Notes under the pieces: model-generated
The model's database searches: none
The model's input: only the letters and a program-made list of their open reading frames with translations
Told to the model about the DNA's origin: nothing
Program-made: the position numbers and the translations under genes
NCBI GenBank assembly: GCA_012932865.1
Contig: SAXG01000003.1
Coordinates: 1,488,001 to 1,552,000, forward strand
Source: Amylostereum areolatum
Taxonomy: Eukaryota > Basidiomycota > Agaricomycetes > Russulales > Stereaceae
DNA: 64,000 bases
Reading direction: 5' to 3'
Shown: positions 54,402-64,000 of the stretch, in pieces
How positions within the stretch are numbered: position 1 is the stretch's first letter
How the letters are laid out: the number at the start of each line of letters is the position of its first letter

Positions 54402-56512
54402 ATGTCTTCTCCTTTAAGTAACCCCAATCTTGAAGAGGCCTTTGTCAAGGTATCCTTCCAGGAGGATGTCGCCGGTGACCCTTTCTTCGCTAGTTGGATG
54501 GACCAAGGTGTGTACTACACATACCCTTCAACCTTAGGCCTTATTGATCATCAATTCATATATTCTCTGCGCCAGGCTCAGCCAAACACTCTGGACCCCC
54601 TACTCTGCTGTACGTATGTTGCATCATTATCTTCCCTCACCCTCAAAGTGCTCCTCCTGTAGGAAACATGCTCTCCAGAAGCTCTACCCGAACCACACCG
54701 TAGTGATGACCCAGGACTCCCGCTTGAATCTCCTCAACTTCCCTGGGGCACTTGTCCAGCCACTCTCCCCATCAGAGCTTGTTACTAACAATGTTTTTAC
54801 TCCCCTCGCCCGCAATTCTTCTCCTATCCCTGGCTTTCTCGCGGAGAGGGTCGAATACGGCGCTTTTCGTTTGGCGTGGGAGGTCAGTACATATTCCGCA
54901 GCGTGCTGGAGTGATCGAGCGCTAACATTTTCTAGACGTATGAATATATTCTCTATATCGTCAAGGTCAGTATTCTTGCCAGAGGACGGCGTATAACTCA
55001 CATGTATCGTACAGTGGCCGTTGGGGTTTGGCCTCACAACTCAACACATTCTCATACATGAAGGCCCGGAAGGGCCCTCTCGCGCTCTTCTTCTAGCCGC
55101 CGGACTCTACTATGATCAACTCAACAGCGAAATTTGGGTTTTTAACCAAGGATTCTGGTCCAAAGATGCTGCGCTCTGGCAGGAGATCCAGAAAGCTAGC
55201 TGGGACGATGTTATCTTGGAGGAGGACTTCAAGAAAGCCTTGAAGAAAGATGTTTACGGGTTCTTCTCGGCCAAGGACACATACAAAAAGCTGTCCTTAC
55301 CTTGGAAGGTATTTTAACATCCTATTCCGAACTTCAACAATATATCGATGCATTTATAGCGCGGTCTCATCCTGTATGGACCTCCAGGTTTGTGACAGCC
55401 CTGTTTTTTTTGCCTCTGCCTTATCGTCTCATCCAGGGAACGGTAAAACCATCAGTATTAAAACCATCATGAAAGAGTGTGATGCCAAAGGGTACAGTCC
55501 CATGTACGTCAAATCATTCAAGAGTAAGTATCTCACTAGCTCGGCCCACAACATAGATGTTGATAAAGAACAGGTTACATGGGCGAGGAAGGTGCCATGG
55601 CCGCCGTATTTTCCAAAGCGCGGCAGAACTCGCCATGTGTCGTGATCCTTGAGGACCTTGACAGCTTGATCAACGACTCGAATCGCTCATTCTTTTTGAA
55701 CGAGCTCGACGGGTTGTCGGGAAACGACGGATTGCTCGTCATCGGTACTACCAATCACTTTGACAGGTTGGACCCAGGCCTCTCCACGCGACCCAGTCGG
55801 TTCGACCGCAAATAGCGAGTCTTGCAAAGCCTTATCCGGCATGTCCTCTGCTGACACTGTTCGCAGCTTGTTTGATGATCCCAACCGCTCAGCACGCTTG
55901 CTCTACGTACAGTACTGGCAGGGAAAGCTCGAGAACAACGAGGATGTCGACTTCCCGGACACCCTTGCCGAAGAACTCGCGGATTTGACCGATCGCTTCA
56001 GTTTCGCCTACCTGAAGGAAGCCTTGTATGCATCATCCTTTTTCACCTTACACCTACAAATAGCACCTAATGCATGATTTTCCAGTGTGTCCTCCCTAGT
56101 CACGCTACTCACCGAGAAAGAGGATGGGAACGTCCACACTTTCGAAAGCTGCATCAAGGCCCAAATCGAAACCCTCCGCAAACAGCTAGATAAAGGCGCT
56201 ATCGAACGCCCACTTGCCCCCTGCTCGCCCCTGCCGTCGCCACCTACGATCCCGAGAAATAGCCCGGCACCCTTCGCAAATTTCGATCCACTCCGTCGGT
56301 ACCAGTCTTTCATCTCTTCCCCTGCGATGCATGAGGAAGAGGTGCAAGCGCACGCGGGGAGGATGGATACACCGATGAACCTAGTTAACGACGTGTTGCG
56401 CACCTTGGCCAAGTTCAACATCAGGGAACTGCCAGGTCAAGAAGCAGCGATGCCAGTGGGTCAGGATGGAGGGAACAACCCTGCTGGTGGGCAGCGGAGG
56501 CGTTATATGTGA
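54402..56512 (+). CDS. BCS1-like AAA ATPase with a GC-AG intron
   Basis: This is an AAA+ ATPase. The N-terminal region ([60 protein letters not shown]) has no obvious transmembrane anchor. A pre-AAA block ([40 protein letters not shown]) precedes Walker [19 protein letters not shown], Walker [14 protein letters not shown], sensor 1 [16 protein letters not shown] and the arginine-finger region [11 protein letters not shown]. The last joins [17 protein letters not shown] only if the intron 55815-55867 uses a GC donor (TA then GCGAGT ... TTCGCAG). The C-terminus is a long helical and Pro-rich tail ending GGQRRRYM. The core resembles Bcs1-like proteins, but without the mitochondrial anchor the location is unclear. 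Confidence 0.85.
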
Positions 56513-57042
56513 TACCTTACGCCTTTGTAGAGTTTGTGGGCTCCTTCGATGGGTTTGTAGGTCAGTGCATATGGTCGCCTCGGATTCCTTCGACGCCTTG
56601 CGGTGTGGATTGGACCCGTATGTAAATTATCAGAATGGATGCTTTGGACGATACTCGCATCGCATGGTACTATGTTTGACGTGAACTTATTATCGAACGA
56701 AAAGATTGTATTGACCAAGCGAACGAGGGAGCCGAAGGGCGACAAGCGGGGTGTGTAGTACATCAACAGATGCAACCATAAAATCTGAGGGTTAAGTGAA
56801 ATAAACGTATGCCGCTCTGCAGCGTCGTGGGCGGGGGCATTCAATGGCATCACCAGCACGATATGTGGGAGGGAGGACGGACAGATGACGAGAAACATGA
56901 CATATGTAACAATTCGCATGGCAAGCAGTGCGCGTTGTAGAGCCAACTAGGGCTCGAGAGTGTGAACGAGAGTTGCGAGACGGCGAGAGATGAGAGGATT
57001 GGAAAAAAAAAACGGGTGATCAAGGCAAACGTCGTGGCCCAT
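56513..57042. other. Convergent intergenic region
   Basis: This 530-bp stretch lies between the 3' ends of the AAA ATPase and the DUF1996 gene. An A10 run sits at 57004-57013. No gene or RNA is recognised. Confidence 0.45.
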
Positions 57043-58711
57043 TCAGTAGACCTGGGAGTGGCGACGGTGGTACTGGGGTAAAGAGCGCTTGGACTTCTTT
57101 GACTTCCTGCAGGTGTCACTGCCGCTACTGTGATTCCCGCTTGAAGACCCTTTCTGAGGATGGTTGCCACTGGGATGACCTTGGTGGAGATGGTGAGACT
57201 GGCCGCTACCATTGGAAGCGCCGGCACTCGCGCTTGGCTCACTGGGCGACGAAACGGCGGCGGTGGCTGGCTCGTTGATCAGAGTATTGCCGGCATGAAC
57301 AGCGGCTGAGGGGACAGGGGCAGCGATACCAGAAGTCTGTATTACCGCTGACGAAGATGGTGTCAATGTGGAAAGCGGAGCTACGGCGGATGGGATGGCC
57401 GCCACCGAAGATGATGTTACCGACGACACCGATGGGGACGTGACAAGTGATGATATCGGGGTAGCCGGGCTCCCCGTAGCGGAACACCCAGCAACGCGTG
57501 CGGAGACCAATGCCATTGCAGGGCCGTCGGTAACGGGAACACATCCTGGAAGGAAAGGAAGGGATCCGTCCACGACTTCATTGAGCGGGTTCGGGTTTGC
57601 GGCTGTGCAGCTGTTCTCCTCATCGTCGGTGTAAAGGCGGCCTTCATTCGTAAAGACACCACAGTCCTCGATAACGCCCGAATCGGCGGTGCAAATTGCC
57701 ACGGCACGGCTGAGGACGTCCTTGTTCCATCCATCGAGGAAGTCGGCATGAAGACCATAGCCGGTGGGGTCTCCGTTGGAAAGGACAAACCGACCGCCAA
57801 CATTGAGTTTATTGAATGGATCAACACTGAAGTATACTTCATAGAAGATGGAGACGAGACGGCGAGGGTGGGACTCGGGACAAGATCCGGAGTCGACACC
57901 GGAGGGGTAGGCCATGTGCGACTTGTGATCATCGCTGTCGACATTCTTGCCATCCCAGCACGAGGGGAAGAAAACTTGGGCACGAAGACCGTCTGGACAA
58001 TCCGTCTTGATCATCCCCTTGGACTCCGGTGTCTGGTTAGCGTAGTCGAGGCTGAACAAGAGCTTTTAATCAAAAAGACGCGAACGAAAAGCGTGTTACG
58101 CGTACCAGTTCCAGCTCACGGCGTTGGCTTCGGGGGTGCCAGTGAGATTACGAAGGAGGGGGTTACCGGCAAGCATGCGGAGGCCATCGGGAAAAGCCTC
58201 CACCTCCACATTATCCGCGGTTCGCTGAAGGTAGTAGCTAGATGATAAATGTTTGTATTTAGAGGTGGCTAAATGAAAGTAGAAGAACGAAACGTACACG
58301 AGCATGCCGCCGTGGCTAACGGAGGCATAGGTCTTATTGGGAAACTCGTAATGCTGGTAGAAACGTGAGAACGGGGATGCTGGGATAAGAGGAGTATAGC
58401 GTATACCAAGGAAGGAATCCAATAGGCAGACTTGTCGTCTTTAACCTTGCAAGTGGTACAGTTGGAGGCAACCATGTCCTGGAAGGAAGAGTCGAGGCCG
58501 ATATCTGTACGAAGGTGAGTATCGAGGACTAGAGTAAGTGATGATAGCCCATACTGCTTCCACCCATGATAGTGTGGGCATGACCGCTGGCGACACCAGG
58601 AGAGACGATGGGGTCAACTCTAGCGTCCAAGATGGACTTGGCGCAAGGGAGACGAAAGAAAGCATTGACGGAGGGAGCGAGGAGAGCAAAAAGAGCGACA
58701 AAAGCAAACAT
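57043..58711 (-). CDS. Secreted DUF1996 protein
   Basis: This is a fungal secreted protein with a DUF1996 domain, which is of unknown biochemical function. The signal peptide is MFAFVALFALLAPSVNA. The domain begins FFRLPCAKSILDARVDPIVS and GVASGHAHTIMGGSS. It continues across introns with CTTCKVKDDKSAYWIPSLVY, FPNKTYASVSHGGMLV, AFPDGLRMLAGNP, CPDGLRAQVFFPSCWDGKN, DDHKSHMAYPSGVDSGSCPE, DPTGYGLHADFLDGWNKDVL and FTNEGRLYTDDEENSC. Conserved Cys, His-Ala-His and Trp positions are intact. A Ser/Thr-rich linker follows, then a Gly/Ser/His-rich tail and the basic end CRKSKKSKRSLPQYHRR. The linker suggests O-glycosylation and wall association. It is divergent from SPT3. Confidence 0.9.
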
Positions 58712-59167
58712 GACGAGACGGCCCGGACGAGAAGAAGGCGAAAGGAAGGTGATGCGCGGAGAGCGCGGGGAGAGGGTGGAACTGGAAGAACGAGGACATG
58801 AGCGATGAGCCTTTTATCGAGCCATGGCCAGGAACAAATGGAGCGTCGCTGGACATCATCGTCGACATGTAGAAAGCGTGTTGCTGTAGTTTGTCAGACA
58901 GAGAGTTAGAGTCCTGGCTCAGGCTGCCCTGTCGCCAGCAGGGATTGTTCCGGTTGTCGCCATCGACGCCCAAGGCAGGATATCCGTTCATAAATTGAAT
59001 CACGATACGAACGTATGAACGGGGTGAGCCCTGTCCCTGGCGGTGAGTGCGGGGTGAGTGTGGCACCCTCGGTCCCTCGGTGCCTCAATCGGGATATCGG
59101 CATCGTGACGCGTGACAACGCCCCGTCTCTTTCCTCTCCTTCTTCCTCGTCCGCTCACTCTGCCACC
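58712..59167. promoter_or_regulatory. Divergent promoter region, DUF1996 gene / SPT3
   Basis: This 456-bp region separates the divergent starts. The DUF1996 side has CT-rich tracts when read on the minus strand. No specific site is identified. Confidence 0.35.
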
Positions 59168-60542
59168 ATGGGTCCAGGCTTGAGGGTTTCTGGGGGAAGT
59201 ATCGGTACAGATATGTCGGAGAAGAAGAAGGACTACAAATACCAGCAAGAAATATCACAAATGGCCGGTCCTTTCGTCTCATCCCAGGGCTACAATCATC
59301 CTCATCCCTTACCACAGATGTTCGTCTTCGGTGAGATTCAGGATCCCCTTCCGGACACGGTAAACCTTGTGGAAGAAATTATCAGAAGCCAACTTGTCGA
59401 ACTCGTCTGTCATTTCTTTCCCCCGCTTCTGATCGCGTTCCTCACCCACCTTACCGTCACCGCAGATCGTCCAAGCTCGCGCGCTTGCCACTCGTCGCGG
59501 CGCACGATACCTCTCTGCTGAAGACCTCATCTTCCTCATTCGTCACGACCGCGCCAAAGTGAACCGCCTACGTACCTATCTTTCCTGGAAAGATGTCCGG
59601 AAACATGCGAAAGACTCGAACGCCGATGGTGGCGGCGGAGTTGAAGTCGAGACGCTTGAGGACGGCGCTGATGGTGGGAAGGACCACTCTGTCTCCATCC
59701 GACGTTCATGATTCCTCATGCGTTCTTTTGGCCGCAGATAAGCTCACTGCGAAAGCGCAGAAGATCACCATAAAACTGCCTTGGGAGATTACCACGATTT
59801 ATTCCGAGGTTCTCAAGCAGAGCGGACATCAGTCGGACGACGAAGAGGATGAAGACGACCTCGAAGCTCAAGAGGCGTCTCTCGAACGTTTGAAGGTACA
59901 CCCCCTTTCCTTCAAAGTCCCCGAGCGATCCTGTATAAAGTTTCCTCGATTCGGTAGGAAGCCGACGATGTTACCAAACAAATGACCCGTGAAGAGTACC
60001 AGCATTACTCTGATTGTCGACAAGCTTCATTTTCGTACCGCAAAGGCGAGTAACCCACCGCCCATACTGCCCTTTCCAGGAACCAACCCATCCCCATAGC
60101 GAAACGTTTCCGAGATTATCTTGCTCTTCCGCCTCACCTCGACCTGAAGCAGAACGACGACACGGTCGACATAGTCGGTTTCCTGGCTTTTGAGATGGTC
60201 CGTTCGCTCACTGTCGCCGCCCTCGAGGTCAAGAAATCACTGGAGGAATCGTATATGCGTGACTCTCATACCACGTCCCCCTTGCTGGGCAAGCGCAAGC
60301 TTAACGTCGGCCATGATACCAGCAACAAACGTCGACGAGAAGAATCGCCCGACGACGACGAGGGCGCACCTTTACCTGTGTGTTCGCTTTTCATGCAACC
60401 TCCTGAAGCGAGAACCGCCCTTCTTCCCGAACATATCCAGGACGCATTCATGCGCATGCAGGCAGAGTGGTCTTCACAACGTAATGCTGGCATGCGCAAT
60501 TGGAGAGGGGGATTGGTGCGGACTACGATCACTCTCATCTAG
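59168..60542 (+). CDS. SPT3: SAGA complex subunit Spt3
   Basis: Spt3 is a SAGA subunit that helps deliver TBP to promoters. It has two histone folds fused head to tail. The start in CCACCATGG leads to EKKKDYKYQQEISQM, and an intron joins this to MFVFGEIQDPLPDTVNLVEE and IIRSQLVEL. The first fold continues ARALATRRGARYLSAEDLIF and LIRHDRAKVNRLRTYLSWKD. An acidic linker (HQSDDEEDEDDLEAQEASLE) leads to MTREEYQHYSDCRQASFSYR and FRDYLALPPHLDLKQNDDTV, then DIVGFLAFEMVRSLTVAALE as the second fold. The C-terminus is disordered. About six introns are present. A frame-restoring intron near 59680-59735 sits between the acidic segments. Domain order and length fit Spt3. Confidence 0.9.
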
Positions 60543-60702
60543 CTCTCTTATTCTCTCTCGAGACTTCGCTGCCTTTCTTGCTGTGTATATGTTCTGCTTG
60601 TTTTCATTATGCTAAGTTAGTGTTGTACATGGTGTTATTTTGTACATGTATCCATTCTTTTCGCAAACCACGCGCGTCGTGTTCCGCGCATTACAACCAA
60701 GA

Positions 60703-62322
60703 TCAAAACAAAAGTGACGCGGCGACGTCTAGGTTTCCGCCCGCGGCGTCCAACGTGCTAATAGCCATCTCCCGCGTCGTTCCGAGGCCCATAATCGTCG
60801 CGATCGCGCTTTCAGGGTGGGCGCTGGCGGCGGTGGGTAGAGGCGCCGTTTGTGATGAGGCAAGCGGTGCCCCTAGTGTGTTCCCGGAGCCAGGGAAATG
60901 GGGTGCGGAGCCTCCGCCTGTATGCGGCAAAGAACCGGAAGCGCTGGGTCCAGCCTGAGGATCCGAATCGTCGACACCTGCGTCCATCATACGGGCCTTG
61001 TCAGGAAGCTCGTGCTCGGAGAGGAATTTGACTTCGCGTCCTTGAATGCGTAAGACGCCCTTTTCAAGATCGATACACGCTTGATGCGCTTTTAGCATGT
61101 CGAGACCGAGGAGGAGGTCGACGTCACGGCCCTGACCAGAAAAATCGGCATTCGTAAAGGGCGGGATGGGAAATATAAAGGTATACCTCCATGACTGTGA
61201 ACGAACATGGCAAATGGACATCGGCGACCTTCATCTGCGCACTATGGACGCGACCGAGGATTTTGGCCGTACCCACGCCCCGCGCGATGCCCGCAAAGCG
61301 CTGGTCAAGAAGACGCATGACACTGACAACCAGTGTTAGCATGAACCTGAGAGACGTGAAAGAGCGACAGATTCTGACCCGCATGCTTCGGCACATTCAG
61401 GGCTGACTGTACAATATCAGGATCGCTGTCGAACTATTCACAGTATGATTGTACGTACGGATCGTTTGTTGTGCACCGCTGTCTACGAATGCTTTCACGG
61501 ACACGCCGTTCACTTCGACAGGAATGCTACACGATAATGTCAAGCAGGGACCTTAGTAAAGGGCGAGAAATAAACGCACTAAAGCATTGTTACCCTCCCA
61601 AAGCTCTCGGGGGAGTACTCGAGCGCATGTTCCATGTTTTCCATCACGGCCTGGTTCCGGATCGCCTCCTCTATCCTGCGCTGAGCCTCAACATCGAATG
61701 GATCGTCATTCAACCTCTGAATCTCGTGTTCAGCCTCCGTCTGCCGCTGCCGTGTTTGGCGAAGAAGCTCCGCAAAGCGCGCCGGGTTGCTCTGTGCTGC
61801 CTCGGCGATTTCGGGTTGCACCTTGAGGAGCACATCGACGGAGCTGAACATAAGAAGACGGGACGGCAAGCAATGGGGAACAAACCTGGCGCAACTGTCG
61901 CATCATGTCTGGATCTCCCAAAAGTTGAAGGCGCATCATCTCGGCATCCTGTTCAGCAGGTCTGAAACCATTGGAGGACGATGAGCTAGAATGCGACGAG
62001 GAATTGCGAGTGGCACACACCTCCCGGCGACAGTCACCTTTCTACGAAGTCGCAACATCGCGTTTTCACCCACGCCTAGGTCGCGCATAGTAGCTTTAGG
62101 GTTGCTCAGCTCACGGTCTTCGAACGAAATGCTTTGCTCGCGGACGGGGATATCTGACTACGGTGCCGCACATAATTCATAAGCCGTTTTCCCTCACTCC
62201 CCACGTCAAGTAACATAACGCACCTCGGCCTCCAGAAGAGCCATTACGTTCTCCAGCTCCATAGTCGGATCGATCTCGACGACAAAAGGTTGCCCGAGGT
62301 CGGTCACGAAGGTAAGCTGCAT
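60703..62322 (-). CDS. DDI1: DNA damage-inducible protein 1 (Ddi1, ubiquitin shuttle protease)
   Basis: Ddi1 is a proteasome shuttle with a retroviral-type aspartyl protease fold. The UBL domain starts [19 protein letters not shown], then [21 protein letters not shown] helical middle ([56 protein letters not shown]) leads to the protease: [20 protein letters not shown] with catalytic Asp in DSGA, then [40 protein letters not shown] and [15 protein letters not shown]. After a Gly/Ser/Pro linker the C-terminal UBA domain is [20 protein letters not shown] and [16 protein letters not shown]. All three domains are intact. The protease fold is the cellular Ddi1 type, not a retroelement. It converges with SPT3 across 160 bp. 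Confidence 0.95.
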
Positions 62323-62970
62323 GGTTGAGTATTAATGTTCTCAAGCGATAATGGTTTGTGGTCCTGTTTGCTATTGAATGACGAGATGGCGTTGGGGGGT
62401 GACCAAGATTGAAGATGAATGTACGGGAGAAGGCCGGAGTCAAGAGAGGGAAATATATAAATAAGTGGATTTCGAGGACAAAGCCCCGGGTCGGCCGCGC
62501 GTGCCACTCCTATTTATTCACCGAAGTCCGTAGGCACCAAGCGCCTTGTATCACTATCAGGACTATGTATGTCCGTATTATAAAGCTGTCATGGACATGT
62601 TGGAACGGCCGGGAATACTTACAATCAGCACCCAAAACCTGGTATGTATAATTATTCACGGAGAAATCTATGCTAGTACTACTCGAAACCAGAACTAGCT
62701 AAAGCGCTCTCTCATTCTGAAATCTGCAGCAAGATCGCATCTTTCATTGTATAGATACTGCACAGAGCTGTCACAAAAGCCAAAGGATTCAGTAACAACT
62801 ACCTCGTGCTTCGAGCATGACTACGGGACGTGTAGCTGGATCTAGGAAGGCGCGTGAGGACCGCATGATTGCATAGCTCGAAAGATACGCCACTTACAAC
62901 CCGCCACCCTTGATGTTCGATGACAATGCGCTCTCGAGTGCAGACCCAGACAGACCAGACAGACTGTCCT
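62323..62970. other. Intergenic region between two minus-strand genes
   Basis: This 650-bp stretch contains the DDI1 promoter and the 3' region of the gene at the right edge. AT-rich patches (TATATAAATAAG at 62453-62464, TAATTATT at 62649-62656) occur. No further gene is supported. Confidence 0.4.
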
Positions 62971-64000
62971 CTAGGCAAAGAGAGGCATCAGAGAGCGTAT
63001 AGACGAGAAATGTCGCGAGCACCCACCGCTAAGCTCGCCATAGCTCGACAGCGAAGCTGAAGAGTAATTGCTCCCTCGCTCGCTTGCTCGTCCCTGCTTG
63101 ACTAAACCTTCAAACCTCATTTGCGGTCGCATTGCCGGGGACGTAGGAGGCAGCCCGTTTGTCCTGCCACCCGGCGAGAACCGCTGTCCCATTGGCGAGT
63201 GTGCGTCCGGCGGTGGCGAGGGAATTGACGGGATGGACCCGTGCGGCGAGCTCGAGCTCGATATACTCTGACTGCGGCTGAGCGTCTCCGGTCTGTTTTT
63301 CTGTCGCAAGTCCAGTGTTGGATGATGAAAGGATGAAGCTAGTCGGCCGCGTTCGGGCTCTTTGTCCTTGCGTTTGGTGCGGACAGAGCTGACGAGGCCC
63401 AATGCGTCCCCTGTCATGACCTTCTGGAGGTCCGCGATCTTTTTCTGCAAGGCCTCTTGCTCCTCTCTTACTCGCTCTGTTTCTTCCAGCTGCTCCGCTT
63501 CTTCGTCAGACTCTGATCTGGCAGAGAGCGGTGACGACGGTCGTGCCAGTCCACTCGACTCTTTTCTGTGAGCACCGCGCAAAGTGAGGACGGACGAAGA
63601 CGTTGCGCGGTTCAGACGCGTTACGGCGGAGTTGTGGCCGAGAGAGTTGAGACGAGTACGCGCACCGAGGGGGTTGGAGAGCCGTGCGCCAATACGACTT
63701 GGTTCTGCGCGGGGCAGGGGAAGTCTGTTGTCGCCACCGGAGAGGATGTCGTCCCCAGGCTTGGATAACACACGCGGGGTATTGGGGGGTCCAAACGCAC
63801 TCCGAAAATCCTGGAGTCCCTGCAGGCCCTGTTCGTACCGCGCTTGTGCACGATAGAGTAAGTAAGGAAGGGGGACCTCAAGACGAGCGGCCAACGCCTG
63901 GACTACACAGAATTGATGAGGAGACGGTAGAGCGAGGGAGTAAGACGCACAATCGGGATTTCCCCTCTCATTTCCGCGAGACGTGATATGATCCCAAAGA
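62971..64000 (-). CDS. Unrecognised Ser-rich protein with short coiled coil, partial at right edge
   Basis: The gene runs off the right edge. The last visible upstream exon encodes ISRLAEMRGEIPI. It splices at GTGCGTCT...TGTGTAG (about 63905-63950) to VQALAARLEVPLPYLLYRAQ and ARYEQGLQGLQDFRSAFG, a compact helical region that is probably conserved. The rest is disordered: Arg/Asn/Ser-rich segments, a coiled coil (EEAEQLEETERVREEQEALQ) and Ser/Pro-rich sequence. The frame ends PLFA before the stop at 62971; a donor-like GTGCTCG just before suggests the last exon may be shorter or spliced further. I cannot name the family. Confidence 0.6.
   Translation of the reverse strand, partial: LWDHITSRGNERGNPDCASYSLALPSPHQFCVVQALAARLEVPLPYLLYRAQARYEQGLQGLQDFRSAFGPPNTPRVLSKPGDDILSGGDNRLPLPRAEPSRIGARLSNPLGARTRLNSLGHNSAVTRLNRATSSSVLTLRGAHRKESSGLARPSSPLSARSESDEEAEQLEETERVREEQEALQKKIADLQKVMTGDALGLVSSVRTKRKDKEPERGRLASSFHHPTLDLRQKNRPETLSRSQSISSSSSPHGSIPSIPSPPPDAHSPMGQRFSPGGRTNGLPPTSPAMRPQMRFEGLVKQGRASERGSNYSSASLSSYGELSGGCSRHFSSIRSLMPLFA

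Noticed and set aside
60703..62322. Aspartyl protease DSGA motif as a possible retroelement
   Set aside because: It is flanked by UBL and UBA domains in one spliced gene, which is the cellular Ddi1 architecture.
1..64000. CRISPR, prokaryotic operon or phage features
   Set aside because: The window is eukaryotic, with spliced genes throughout. No regularly spaced direct-repeat array was found; the only tandem array is the 19-bp minisatellite.

Overview
This window is nuclear DNA of a filamentous basidiomycete, most likely an Agaricomycete. Genes lie on both strands about every 2 kb and are cut by many short (about 45-75 nt) GT-AG introns. Products are typical of fungi: trifunctional HIS4, chitin synthase, a DUF1996 secreted protein, Spo12-like and Erj5-like proteins. 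There is no rRNA, no convincing tRNA, no CRISPR and no intact transposon.

Layout. 1-6.1 kb: REX3-like exonuclease (cut by the left edge), ceramide synthase, a Gfd2/YDR514C-like DEDD nuclease and, divergent from it, the centromeric histone CENP-A. 6.8-13.7 kb: an unrecognised coiled-coil protein, the RNA polymerase I factor RRN7 and, divergent from it, an ER J-protein (ERJ5). 14.6-15.9 kb: glutamine synthetase. 16-19.3 kb: a nuclear-looking unknown gene interrupted by about 0.9 kb holding a 19-bp minisatellite. 19.4-27.6 kb: metabolism, with NAD-isocitrate dehydrogenase IDH1, an alpha/beta hydrolase, an ACMSD-type amidohydrolase, an SDR oxidoreductase and pyruvate dehydrogenase E1-beta. 28.5-31.2 kb: HIS4. 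32-35.9 kb: Argonaute. 37.1-41.7 kb: Rheb GTPase, a decayed gene, a Spo12-like protein and a RING protein. 41.9-48.5 kb: chitin synthase and divergent CLPTM1. 48.9-56.5 kb: an unrecognised Cys-motif/Asp-run protein, a SET-domain methyltransferase, TOM20 and a BCS1-like AAA ATPase. 57-64 kb: DUF1996 protein, SPT3, DDI1 and a partial unknown gene at the right edge.

Most of this is housekeeping: mitochondrial carbon flow (PDB1, IDH1, TOM20), amino-acid and nitrogen metabolism (HIS4, glutamine synthetase), cell wall and lipids (chitin synthase, ceramide synthase), and chromatin/transcription/RNA silencing (CENP-A, SPT3, RRN7, SET, Argonaute). Many pairs are divergent with 190-500 bp between starts, so promoters are probably shared.

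The most striking signal is a series of one-base insertions that break conserved frames. About eleven crowd the first 700 bp of Argonaute, one lies in PDB1 and one in ceramide synthase. They are insertion-only and often in homopolymers, in genes otherwise intact, which suggests uncorrected long-read consensus error; local pseudogenisation cannot be excluded from sequence alone. I found no clearly new multi-gene system. The best biological leads are the CENP-A gene with an in-frame 72-nt intron, the D-E-D-D Argonaute, a GC-AG intron in the AAA ATPase, and three conserved-looking proteins I could not name.
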